Assembly: GCA_033558025.1 (NCBI GenBank)
Contig: JAUCEF010000013.1
Location: 551,001 to 615,000, forward strand
Reading direction: 5' to 3'
Length of the DNA stretch: 64,000 nucleotides
Source: Phytophthora sp. 'mugwort'
Taxonomy: Eukaryota > Oomycota > Peronosporomycetes > Peronosporales > Peronosporaceae
Shown here one piece after another: positions 32,937 to 43,988 of the stretch. Below the pieces are notes generated by a model, which worked only from the letters and a program-made list of their open reading frames with translations, was not told the origin of the DNA and did no database searches. How positions within the stretch are numbered: position 1 is the stretch's first letter; every line of letters begins with the position of its first letter. A program made the position numbers and the translations under genes.

Positions 32937-35900
32937 CTCCCACTCGACTCGATAGCCTTCGGTGCTTCGATGCCGAGCTTGCTCCGGAGACAGTCGAACT
33001 GCGCCGCTGAAATGGGCTTGGTCATCAGGTCCGCCAGCATGTCTTGCGTCGGACAGTACTCGAGCACCACTTCTCCGTCCTCGACCTTCTCGCGCACGAA
33101 GTGGTAGCGAAATGTCGATATGCTTGGTACGCTTGTGAAACTCGGGATTCTTGGCAAGCGCGATGGATCCTTGGTTGTCTTCGTAGATCTTGATCGCCTT
33201 GCCCTCTGTGGTTTCGCCTATCTCGCACAGAAACGCCTTGAGCCACACAGCCTCCTGTGTTGCCTCCGATAGCGCCATGTACTCGGCTTCCGTCGACGAT
33301 AGTGCCACCGTCCTCTGCTTCTTGCTGCGCCAGCTCACGCATCCACCGCTCATTATGAACGCGTATCCGCTCGTGCTGCGGCGCGACTCCACATCACCCG
33401 CCCAGTCCGCATCCGAGTAGCCGCAGACGCCGTCTTGGTCCTTGGTGCGAAACTCGATGCCGTACGTCGCCGTGCCTTGGATGTAGCGGAGGACGCGCTT
33501 GAGTGCTTGCCAGTGTGTGGGGCATGGGTCTGCAGCGAACTGACTCAGTGTGCCCACTGCCGCAGCCAGATCCGGTCGGGTGCCCACCATCAAGTACATG
33601 AGGCAGCACACGGCGTTCCGGTAAGGCACGCCTGCCATGGTGTCATCATGCTTGCACCCGCCGTCGCACATAGCCTTGGTCAGCTTGAGTCCGGGATCCT
33701 GCGGCGTTTTCACGGGCTTGCTGTTCTCCATGCTGAACTTGCTCAGGATGCTCCGCGCGAACTTGGTCTGCCGCATCGTCACCTCACCAGCCTTGATGTC
33801 TTGCTTGATCTCCATTCCGAGAAAGTAGCTCAGCTCGCCTAGGTCCGTCATCTCGAACCGCTTGCTTAGTGCGCTCTTGGTCGCCTTGAGCATGTCGTCA
33901 TCACTGCTCGCAATCACCAGGTCGTCCACGTACAGCACCACGAGCACCATGCTGTCGCCGTTGCGCTTGACGTAGACGCAGTGGTCGGTCTCGCACTTGT
34001 CGAAGTCCAGCTTGAGCATGAAGTCGTCGATGGTGTGGTTCCACATGCGCGGCGACTGCTTGAGACCGTAGAGCGCGCGCTTGAGCTTGCACACATGATC
34101 CGGGCGTCCTTCGCTTATGTATCCGTCGGGCTGCTGCATGTAGATGTCTTCATCCAGGACGCCGTTAAGAAAGGCTGTCTTAACGTCCATCTGGTGCAGC
34201 TTGAGCCCGTACTTGGCAGCCATCGCTAGCACGATTCGGATGGACGTGAACTTGGCCACGGGCGCGAAGGTCTCGTCGTAGTCGATGCCGTGCTTCTGCG
34301 AAAAACCCTTAGCCACCAGGCGCGCCTTGTATCGTTCGATCTCGCCGGCTTGGTTCTCCTTCACGCGAAAGACCCATCGACAGCCGATGGCCTTGCGTCC
34401 CTTGGGCAGCAGTACCACGTCCCATGTGTCGTTCTTGCGCAGCGAGTCGTACTCCGAGTCGCAGGCCTCCTTCCATTTGCGTGCGTCGTTGGATTCCATC
34501 GCCGACTTGAACGTGGTCGGCATTTCTCCCACTGAATCCACGACGTACGCCGCCTCGAAGATCTTGTCGTTGTCTCGAGCCATGGCAGACATCTCATCCA
34601 GGCCTTGGCGTCGATTCTCTGACGCGTATCGCTTGGCACTCGGGGTCTCCACCGCTTCCTCCAGCGACTGTGTCCGCGGGTGTCTCTTGCTGCCGGGCAA
34701 GAATTCATCATCCCGCGCAGTCTCTTCATCTTCGTCGTCCGATGCCGACTGTTCATCTTTGTCCGTGGTGCCTTCTTCCGCATCTTGAAGGTCCACCAGC
34801 GCCTCCTTGGGTTTGTAGTCGCGTCTTCCACCGTCGAAGACGTCTTCCATGAACTGTGCATCGCGGCTCACCAGCACGCGACCACTCTCGATCTCCTCGA
34901 ACCGATACGCTTTCTCGTGGTCCGAGTACCCCAGGAACCTGCATCGCACCGATCGCGCATCCAGCTTGGTTCGCTTCTCTTTCGCCACATGCACGTAGGC
35001 GTGGCAACCGAAGACTTTGAGGTTGGCCAGCAATGGTTTCTTGGCAGTCCACAGCTCGTACGGAGACTTATCGTTGTCAAGCGCATGTGTCGGACAGCGG
35101 TTGCGCAGGAACATAGCCGTCATGACTGCTTCGCCCCAGTATGCCTTGGACAGACTCGCGTGCTCCAGCATGCACCGCGCGCATTCAACTAGCGTTCGGT
35201 TCATGCGCTCCGCGATTCCGTTGAGCTGCGGCGTGTATGGCGGCGTGAACTTCTGCACGATGCCGCGCTTGCTGCAAAACTTGGCCATTTTGTCGGATTT
35301 GTACTCACCACCGTTGTCACTGCGAAGCTCCTTGACGCGCTTGCCGGTCTGTGTCTCCGCAAACGCCACAAAGTGCGCGAACTTGTCGGCCACCTCCCAC
35401 TTGTTCTTTACCAGGTACACCACGCAGTAGCGCGACTTGTCGTCGATAAAGGTGACGAAGTAGCGCTTGCCGCCAAACGTCGGCGTGCGCATGGGCCCGC
35501 ATACGTCACTGTGCACTACCTCCAGTAGTTCATTGGCACGCTTGGGCGATGTCGATTCGAAACTCAATCGCGTCTGCTTGCCGAGCGCGCATCCGTCGCA
35601 CGTCTCCCACTTGCTCGCGGACCCGAGGTCAATGCCGACGCTGAGCTTCTTCTTGACGATGGCGTCGAGCCCAGCGTGACCGATGTGGCCTAGTCGAAGG
35701 TGCCAGAGGTACGACTTGGTGTCCCCTTGGCTCCCGTTCGGACTCGCCGAATACGCTTCGTCCAGGCGCACGGGCGTCATGCACAGCTTGAACAGCTTGC
35801 CGTCACGCGCACCTATCGTGCACTTCATCCCATTCAGCGCGATGAAGCATCCGTCGCTGTCGAAGGTCACTGATCCGACGTCCTTGGTGAAGCGCCCGAT

Positions 35901-37025
35901 CGAGAAGAGGTTGCGCGTTAGCTTGGGAATGTGACACACGTTCGTGAGCACACCCTTCTTGATGCCACGAGGCGTCTTCATCTCCATCACAATGTCGCCG
36001 CTGCCGATCGCTTGAACCACACCGTCGTCTGCGAGACGCACGTCGACCGGAGTGAAGGCCTTGTAGTTTCTCATGAACTTCTTGGAGTGCGCCATGTGCT
36101 GCGTCGCACCCGAGTCGACCAGCCATGTGCCACTCGCCGACGCTGCCATGGCCGCATCGCCATCGCCGTCGACGAAGAAGAGATAGTCGCCGGAGTCGTC
36201 CTCACGCGCGACGTTGGCACGCTGCGAGCGCTGCCGTTCCGTGTTGTCATGGATCCGCGAGGGACACTCCGCGATCCAATGTCCATGCTTGCCGCAGTTG
36301 TGGCACGCACCGTTCTTCTTCGACGGTCGGCCCTTATGCTTGCTGTCCCTCATCATGAACGCCTGGCCAGGCGCGGCGCCATCTCCATCGCCACCCTGCT
36401 CCTTGCGCTTCATGTCTTCATGTAGCAGCCGAGACGTCACCAGCTCCCACGTCAGCGTGTCGGATCTTGACTCCAACGCCGTGATCAGGAACTGATACGA
36501 CTCGCTCAGGCTCCCGAGAAGCGTGATCACCAAGTCGTCCTCGCTGACCGGAGCGCCGACCGCGTCGAGCTGTTCCGCCAGAGTCTTGAGCTTGTTGATG
36601 TGTTGAAGCACATCATCACCTTCCTCCATCATGAGCGTGAAGAAACGCCGACGAAGAAAGAGCTTGTTGGCCAAACTCTTCTTCTCGAAGTGTCCTTCCA
36701 GTCTTGACCATGCATCATGCGCGCCACTCGCCGAGCGAACCAGCGGCAGCTGCGAATCCTCCATCGCGAGACAGATCATCGCCAGCGCCTTGCGCGACTT
36801 CTTCCGAAAGAGCGCTTGATCCGCCGCAGTCTGGCAGTGCTCCAGCTTCACTTCCCCACTTGTCGCTTCCCACAGTTCGCGCTCCTCGAGCACCATCTGC
36901 ATCTTGAACTTCCACGTGTGGAAGTTAGCTCCGTCAAACTTGTTGATGCGGAAGGCAGAAGGCGGCGTGGCGTCCATGGCGAAGGCGTAGTCGGGGTCTT
37001 CAGAGAAGGCGGGGCTTGGGCTCAT
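32894..37025 (-). pseudogene. gag-pol: Family B gag-pol, single 1-bp insertion in RNase H
   Basis: It starts at the ATG at 37025 (in the primer-binding site) and is open through GAG, CCHC, protease, DD35E integrase, RT (YVDD) and most of RNase H. A 1-bp insertion near 33110-33112 then turns HIDIRYHF into HIDISLPL. The shifted frame runs to 32763; the correct frame ends in the LTR at 32894. The identical insertion is present in the copy at 47437-51568, so both descend from one damaged copy. Only the final ~75 residues are affected, which removes the end of RNase H. Confidence 0.93.
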
Positions 37026-37029
37026 AACC

Positions 37030-37342
37030 AAAAGGCTTGGTCACTTGATGGCAAAATGCAAAGTGATTGATTTAGGTCCTTAGTTCGCAAACTCCTTGCT
37101 ACCTCTAAGCCTACAGTTCTACCTACTGGGTACACTCTACTGGATTCTCTACTGGATACTGAGTTACTTCAGCCAATCGCAGAGCGCCACGTCGATGCCC
37201 ATCTTGTACCCACAATCTTGTACCCACGTGCATCGTAATCATCGTCCCGTAATCGCCGGAGTGATTGAGGTGCCACTGAGTGAAGGTCATACCGGTATCC
37301 TACCGGTATACAGCAGCTGCTCGAGGCGTCTCCTTGACAACA
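37030..37342 (-). repeat. B 5' LTR (313 bp), minus strand
   Basis: Outer right LTR of the B tandem, with the promoter-like motif at 37050-37066. Its right flank is AAGAC of A2 RNase H. Confidence 0.95.
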
Positions 37343-37572
37343 AAGACAACCAGTCGTGCATCAAGATGACGAAGAACCCAGTAAACCACGGTCGCGCCAA
37401 GCACATCGACATCAAGTACCACCACATCCGCGATGAAGTGAAGCGCGGTGAAGTCAAGCTCGAGTACTGCGAGACTTCTGTGATGCTAGCGGACATCATG
37501 ACGAAGGCTCTCGCGGGACCACGCCATACGGATCTGACGGCGGCTCTCGGCATTCGTGGGACTTCGCATTGA
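37343..37572 (+). pseudogene. gag-pol: A2 gag-pol C-terminal remnant (RNase H end)
   Basis: This is the last ~76 codons of an A2 polyprotein, from (E)[24 protein letters not shown] to ALGIRGTSH, stop 37570-37572. It is open and nearly identical to 51886-52115. The junction at AAGAC is the same as the insertion site of the B element at 47167, so this piece and its B neighbour look like a duplicate of that locus. Confidence 0.9.
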
Positions 37573-37579
37573 GGGGGCG

Positions 37580-37776
37580 TATTGACGGTTACCGGTTTGG
37601 TATCAGTTATTAGCCGTGAACCGGTTAACCCGAACCGGTCCAATCCGAACCCACGTTGATTATGGTGATTACGGTAAGTTGTTTACGCCACCGATGATTA
37701 GACGAGTAGGATGATTGGACGAACACCGGTGAGTGATGGTTGATTAGAGATGCACTAGGTGATAGGACGCAGGGTC
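37580..37776 (+). repeat. A2 3' LTR, first 197 bp, cut by B2 element
   Basis: It begins TATTGACGG and matches A2 LTRs to GACGCAGGGTC, with a 2-bp duplication (GATTAGAGATGC) near 37748. A B2 LTR starts at 37777. The rest of this LTR should follow the B2 element on the right, outside the window. Confidence 0.92.
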
Positions 37777-38130
37777 TGTTGTCAAGAAGACGTCTCAACC
37801 AGCTGCTGTATACCGGTAGGATACCGGTATGACCTTCACTCAGTGGCACCGCAATCATCCTGTGATTACGAGACGAAGATTACGTCACGGTGTTTATGGG
37901 ACGGTGTTTACGCCACGGACAATTACGCCATGGGTGGGTACAAGATTGTGGGTACATGATGGGCTCTACGTGGCACTCCCTGATTGGCTGAAGTAACTCA
38001 GTATCCAGTAGAGAATCCAGTAGAGTGTACCCAGTAGGTAGAACTGTAGGCTTAGAGGTAGCAAGGAGTTTGCGAACTAAGGACCTAAATCAATCACTTT
38101 GCATTTTGCCATCAAGTGACCAAGCCTTTT
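37777..38130 (+). repeat. B2 5' LTR (354 bp), longer variant of B LTR
   Basis: It starts TGTTGTCAAGAAGACG and ends AAGCCTTTT. It carries a ~41-bp extra block (37882-37927 region, with a partly repeated ACGGTGTTTA) absent from the 313-bp B LTRs, and scattered substitutions. The INR+FPR-like motif is conserved at 38094-38110. The primer-binding site starts at 38131. Confidence 0.92.
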
Positions 38131-38134
38131 GGTT

Positions 38135-38258
38135 ATGAGCCCAAGCCCCGTCTTCCTTGACCAAGACCCCGACTACGCCTTCGCCATGGAAGCCACTTCG
38201 ACTACGACCGCCCGCATCAACAAGTTCGACGGAACTAACTTCCACACGTGGAAGTTCA
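38135..38258 (+). CDS. gag-pol: B2 gag-pol, first 41 codons, cut by A2 array
   Basis: The frame is open from the ATG in the primer-binding site to 38258, where an A2 LTR begins. It encodes MSPSPVFLDQDPDYAF, then EATSTTTARINKFDGTN and FHTWKF, the start of copia GAG. It differs from the B copies at 28489 and 32894 in the linker (TSTTTA versus PPSAF). The same TSTTTA version appears in the B copy at 47437-51568, pointing to sequence exchange. The remainder should continue beyond the A2 array, outside the window; the expected TSD is GTTCA (38254-38258). Confidence 0.88.
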
Positions 38259-38608
38259 TATTGACGGTTACCGGTTTGGTATCAGTTATTAGCCGTGAAC
38301 CGGTTAACCCGAACCGGTCCAATCCGAACCCACGTTGATTATGGTGATTACGGTAAGTTGTTTACGCCACCGATGATTAGACGAGTAGGATGATTGGACG
38401 AACACCGGTGAGTGATGGTTGATTAGATGCACTAGGTGATAGGACGCAGGGTCGCGTGTCTATAACAGTAGGGTGTAAGCTCCAACAATTCAATCACTTT
38501 CGAATCTTCATTCTACCCCTCAAGTGCCTTCGCTCCGGTCCCGCCGTCTGCGACGTCCCTCCCTCCGCTTCGTACAAGCTTCGTGTCCAAGATCCATACC
38601 TTTCATCA
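38259..38608 (+). repeat. A2 LTR, first of the A2 array (350 bp)
   Basis: TATTGACGG to TTTCATCA, inserted into B2 gag. It is the left end of a run of A2 monomers that share LTRs (next at 52123, 56525 and 60923). The primer-binding site starts at 38609. Confidence 0.94.
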
Positions 38609-38612
38609 GGTT

Positions 38613-39252
38613 ATGAGCCCAAGCACCATGTCCTCTGCCCAAGACGCCTCGACCAAGGTCTCCATTGACAAGTTCAACGGGGACAACTACGCGACGTGGA
38701 ACCGCTACATGCGTGGCGTGTTCCTGACCAAGTCGACGTGGCATGTCGTGAACCGTGAGACGACGCCAAGCTACACGGACTCGCGGGCCAAGGACGACTA
38801 CGTCAAGTTGAGCAACATCGCTTTCGGACTGATGCTGCTCCACATGGACGCGGACTACCACCATGTGGTCGACGACTGCGAGGAAGCGTGGGTTGCCTGG
38901 TCGCGCCTGAAGACGCTGTACGGTGGTTCGCAGAAGGCTGGACGCATCTACCTGAAGCGCCAACTCTTCAGCATGGAGATGTCGGAAGGCGGCAATGTGT
39001 TGCATCATTGCAACGAAGTCCTCAACATCAGCGCCAAGCTCAGCAGCATCGGTGCCAAGATGGAGGACGAGGACGTGGCGATCTGCTTGTTGCGCAGCCT
39101 CCCCAAGAGCTACGAGAACGTCGTGCTGAACTTGGAGATGAGCAGCGCTGAACTGCGGTCGCAAGACGTCGTGAAGGTGCTCACGAACGAGCACATCAAG
39201 AGACAAGGCGAGAAGACGGCGACGGTGAAGACTGAGAACGCGGCCAAGGCGT
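38613..39252 (+). CDS. gag-pol: A2 gag-pol monomer 1, segment 1 (GAG)
   Basis: Starting at the ATG in the primer-binding site it encodes GAG (residues 1 to about 213, ending [10 protein letters not shown]). The frame is open and nearly identical to the copies at 52477 and 56879. It is interrupted before the zinc knuckle by a complete A1 element (39253-43988) with TSD GGCGT (39248-39252 and 43989-43993). The next segment is 43989-47166. Confidence 0.92.
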
Positions 39253-39595
39253 TATTGAGGGTTGCCAGGTTTTGGTACTGTGTACCAGTAACCGGTTAAC
39301 CCGAACCGGTCCAACACGATCCCGCGATGTTTACGGTACGTTGTTTACGCAACCGATGATTAGACGGGTAGGATGATTGGACGAGTGCGGAGTGTTGGTG
39401 ATTGGATGCACCAAATGATTGGATGCAGGGCTGCATATCTATGTGGTAGACTAGGTAGTGTAAGCTCCGATAAATCAATCACTTTCGAATCTTCCTTCTT
39501 CAGCTCAAGTGGTCTTCACTCCGGTCCCCGCACCCAAGTGCAGAACTCCCTCCGCTCAATCCAAGCCTCGCTTCAAGACCTCAACACCTTTATCA
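39253..39595 (+). repeat. A1 5' LTR (343 bp)
   Basis: TATTGAGGG to TTTATCA, with the primer-binding site at 39596. Confidence 0.95.
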
Positions 39596-39599
39596 GGTT

Positions 39600-42500
39600 A
39601 TGAGCCCAAGCACCATGTCCTCTGCCCAAGACGTCTCGACCAAGGTCTCCATCGACAAGTTCAACGGAGACAACTACGCGACGTGGAACCGCTACATGCG
39701 TGGCGTGTTCCTGACCAAGTCGACGTGGCATGTGGTGAATCGGGAAACGTCTCCATCCTTTACGGACTCCCGGGCCAAGGACGAGTATGTCAAGTCGAGC
39801 AACATCGCTTTTGGACTGATGTTGCTTCACATGGACGCCGACTACCATCATGTGGTCGATGACTGCGAGGAAGCATGGATCGCGTGGACGCGCTTGAAGA
39901 CGCTGTACGGTGGATCGCAGAAGGCTGGTCGCATCTACCTGAAGCGCCAACTCTTCAGCATGGAGATGTCGGAAGGCGGCAATGTGTTGCATCATTGCAA
40001 CGAGGTCCTCAACATCAGCGCCAAGCTCAGCAGCATCGGTGCCAAGATGGAGGACGAGGACGTGGCGATCTGCTTGTTGCGCAGCCTCCCCAAGAGCTAC
40101 GAGAACGTCGTGCTGAACTTGGAGATGAGCAGCGCTGAACTGCGGTCGCAAGACGTTGTGAAGGTGCTCACGAACGAGCACATCAAGCGACAAGGCGAGA
40201 AGACGGCGACGGTGAAGACTGAGAACGCGGCCAAGGCGTTCAACACCGACCGTGAGCCTCGCCAATGCACGTACTGCGGAAAATTGGGGCATGTCATTGA
40301 CAAGTGCTGGACCAAGCAGAAGGACGAGAACCGAGGGCCGAGACGCGGCGGCAACGGCCGTGGACGCGGGGCCAACAACATCCAGTGGAGAAACGACAGC
40401 GACGGCTACGACAACGACTACGATCGAGTGGCGTTCGCGGTTTCCCTGGAATGTGGAGTTTCGACGGACAAGAATGTGTCCGGGATGTGGGCGGTCGACA
40501 GCGGTGCCACGCACCATATTTGCAACGACAAGTCCAAGTTCGCCAATTTAATCGAGCGAAGTGAAGGCGAACTTTCGGTGGCCGATGGCAACAAGGCTGC
40601 CATCAAGGGTGTGGGGACCATCGTGGAAAGAGTGGTCCTGCCTAACGGCGACGAGCGCGAGATCGAGATCAAGAACGCGCTTTACGTGCCAAATATGAGC
40701 AAGAATCTGCTTTCAGTGCCGCAGATAAACAAGCATGGCAAGTTCCAAGTGGTATTTGACGGCACCAAGATGCAGATTGCGCACAAAGGCTCCAAGCAAG
40801 TGGTGGCGACGGCAAACCTCATGGATGGACTCTACTGGCTTCAGACGCCTCAGCGATCGGCGAATGCGGCGACGAGTGGCAAGACTGTCGACCTGCACGC
40901 GCGCATGGGTCACGCTCCGGTTGAGGTGCTTCGCAAGATGGTCGACAACCACATGATCAAGGACGCGAAGGCACCTTTCAAGTCAAGCGGACCAAGTCTG
41001 TGTCGTGGTTGCCAGCAAGGTAAAATGGTCCAAAAACCATTCCCAAGCAACCGTGACAAGCGTCGCTACGACACATTTGAGCTGCTCCACTTCGACATCT
41101 GCGGACCCATGGAGGAAAACTCGCTTGGCGGCAGCAAGTACCTGCTACTGATCGTGGACGAAGCCAGTGGATGCATGAAGGGTTTCTGCCTGCGTGCCAA
41201 GTCGGAGAGTGAAGACTGCATCAAGACATACATCATGAAGGTGCAGACGCAGTTCGGCAAGAAGGTCAAGTTTGTGCGGCACGACGGAGCTCGTGAATTT
41301 GCGACCAACTCGCTCAACGACTTTACGAAGACGAAGGCATCGAGCAGCAAACCACGGTTCCGTACGCGCACCAGACCAACGGCACGGCAGAGCGAGCCAT
41401 CCGAACTATCGTCACGATCGGCCGCAGCATGCTGCATCACGCTAAGCTGGACAAGTGTTTCTGGGCTGAGGCGGCGATGACGGCCATCTATGTGAAGAAC
41501 CGCCTGCCGTCACCCAAGATCGAGCACAAGACTCCGTTCGAGATCGTCTACAAGTCCAAGCCGAGTGTGAAGCACATGCGTGTTTTCGGCTGTCGGACGT
41601 ACATCCTGACTCCGAAGGAGAAGCGACTCAAGTGGGATCCCAAGGCTCGCGCCGGATTGTTTCTGGGTTACGAAGAAGTGTCCAAGGCGTATCGACTTTA
41701 TGACATCGAGGCGGGCAGGTGGTCATCAGTCGCGATGTCAACTTCGATGAATCGACCTTTGGACTTTCACCGCCGATTTCTGATGAAGATGTCGACGACT
41801 TGGACTTCGACTCGCTCGACATCGACAATGATGGTTTCCGCCAGACGGAGTACACGCAGGCAGGGAAGCGCAAGAGCCGCCCGAGTGACGAAGATGAAGC
41901 TGCCAGAAAACCGCGAGCTGTGCGTCATCGACCTGGACTGGAAGAAGCAAGTGCACCGAACGACTCCCCTTCGCACCGAACAGACGCAGATGAAGAAGAA
42001 AAGTCTGGAGACCAAGATGAAGAATCGACTCCATCTGTGTTTTGGCGTGCAAGTGCCAACGCGGTCGAAGCAGCCGTGGACTTATCGGAGCCGTCGACAT
42101 TCCAAGAAGCGGTGAACGGCCCGGACCAATTGCACTGGCGCAAGGCGATTCGTGCTGAGTTAAAGTCGATGCGACTTCGTGGTGTGTTTCGTGCTGCCAA
42201 GTTGCCCAGCGGACAAAGCGCCATCGGTACCAAGTGGGTGTTCAAGATTAAGCGCAAAGCCGACGGATCGATCGAGAAGTACAAGGCGCGCCTGGTGGCC
42301 AAGGGTTTCAAGCAAAAGTACGGCATCGACTACACGGAGACGTTCTCGCCCGTGGTCAAGTACGTGACGCTGCGCATGGTCATCGCGATTGCCAAGTATT
42401 TCGACTGGCCCCTCGACCAACTCGACGTGGTAACGGCATTTCTGTACGGCGCCATGAAGGAGTTGGTGTTCTGCGTGGTTCCTGAAGGCGTCGAGCTGGA

Positions 42501-43638
42501 TGGTGATTTCGACTGCCTGGAATTGGTGAAGGCGATTTACGGTCTCAAGCAAGCTTCGCGCGTATGGAACGAGACCTTCGACGAATTCGTGTGTTCTATC
42601 GGTTTTCAAGTTTCAGCCTTCGACCCGTGCCTCTACATCAAGGTTGTCGATGGCCACTGTGTGCTCGTGCTGGTCTACGTGGACGATGTGTTGGTCACCG
42701 GAAGTTCACCCGAGCTGATCTCACGCACGAAGAACGACCTCAAGACACGCTTCGAAATGACTGACAGTGGCAAGTGTGTGTTCGTCCTTGGAATCGAGCT
42801 GGTGGATGGCCCGGACGGCAGCGTGACGATGTGCCAGCGGCGTTATGTGGATGATATCCTGAAGCGTTTCGGTATGGACGAGGGCAAGGCTGTGGTGAGT
42901 CCGGTAGACATGAGCACTCGACTGGTTCCAAGTGACGCAGCGACCAAGATGAACGCTCCGTTTCGCGAAGCTGTGGGTGCCCTCATGCACTTGATGACTG
43001 CTACTCGCCCGGATATCGCGTACGCAGTGGGCTATGTATCGCGCTTCATGGAGAACCCCCAAGAGGAACACTGGGTTGCGGTCAAGCGCATTTTTCGCTA
43101 TCTACAAGGCACCAAGACGCATGGAATCTGTTTCAAGCCAGGCAACAAGATCGACTTTCGTGGGTATTCGGATGCGGACTGGGCTGGCGACCTCGCGGAC
43201 CGCAAGTCGACTTCCGGCTACACGTTCATGCTGATGGGTGCGCCAGTGAGCTGGGGAAGCAAGAAGCAGTCAAGTGTTTCGCTGTCTACGAGCGAGGCGG
43301 AATACATCGCGCTCAGTCTGGCGATCCAAGAAGGCAAGTGGATTCATCGCCTGCTATGCGAGATTTTGGCGGCTGCCAACGAGACTGGACCCGAGCTCAA
43401 GATCCGCGAAGACAACCAGTCGTGCATCAAGATGACGAAGAACCCAGTGAACCATGGTCGCGCCAAGCACATCGACATCAAGTACCATCACATCCGTGAT
43501 GAGGTCAAGCGCGGCGAAGTCAAGCTCGAGTACTGCGAGACTTCTATCATGCTGGCGGACATCATGACCAAGGCACTGCCAGGACCGCGCCACACGGATC
43601 TGACGGTGTCCCTCGGTATCCACGCATGTTCGCATTGA
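39600..43638 (+). pseudogene. gag-pol: A1 gag-pol, two frameshifts, A1/A2 mosaic
   Basis: It starts at the ATG in the primer-binding site and ends LGIHACSH, stop 43636-43638. GAG, CCHC, DSGAT, integrase, RT (YVDD) and RNase H are all present. A 1-bp deletion near 41321-41325 (NSLNDF, in the integrase core) and another in a G run near 41712-41717 (linker) break the frame. The second is shared with the copy at 10046. Segments near 39930-40140 ([10 protein letters not shown]) and 40765-41215 ([20 protein letters not shown]) are A2-like inside an otherwise A1 copy. Confidence 0.93.
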
Positions 43639-43645
43639 GGGGGCG

Positions 43646-43988
43646 TATTGAGGGTTGCCAGGTTTTGGTACTGTGTACCAGTAACCGGTTAACCCGAACC
43701 GGTCCAACACGATCCCGCGATGTTTACGGTACGTTGTTTACGCAACCGATGATTAGACGAGTAGGATGATTGGACGAGTGCGGAGTGTTGATGATTGGAT
43801 GCACCAAATGATTGGATGCAGGGCTGCATATCTATGTGGTAGACTAGGTAGTGTAAGCTCCGATAAATCAATCACTTTCGAATCTTCCTTCTTCAGCTCA
43901 AGTGGTCTTCATTCCGGTCCCCGCACCCAAGTGCAGAACTCCCTCCGCTCAATCCAAGCCTCGCTTCAAGACCTCAACACCTTTATCA
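43646..43988 (+). repeat. A1 3' LTR (343 bp)
   Basis: Pairs with 39253-39595. It follows the GAGGGGGCG purine tract and is followed by TSD GGCGT. Confidence 0.95.

Larger units (their letters stand above)
28219..37342 (-). mobile_element. Tandem pair of minus-strand B elements sharing an LTR
   Basis: The order is LTR (28219-28531), gag-pol, LTR (32624-32936), gag-pol, LTR (37030-37342). Three LTRs serve two internal regions, with a period of about 4405 bp. The left flank is A2 RT sequence (GGCCCCTC) and the right flank is AAGACAACC in A2 RNase H. These do not form a TSD. The right flank is the same site used by the B element at 47167-51885. Confidence 0.93.
39253..43988 (+). mobile_element. 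Complete A1 element (4736 bp) with TSD GGCGT
   Basis: 343-bp LTRs lie at 39253-39595 and 43646-43988 and differ at about three sites by eye. The 5-bp TSD GGCGT is exact. Same orientation as its A2 host. Confidence 0.95.

Noticed and set aside
37096..37572. Frame joining B LTR sequence to A RNase H, seen after B elements (also 23245 and 51639)
   Set aside because: It is a chance in-frame fusion of the antisense LTR with the host remnant; the upstream part is non-coding LTR.
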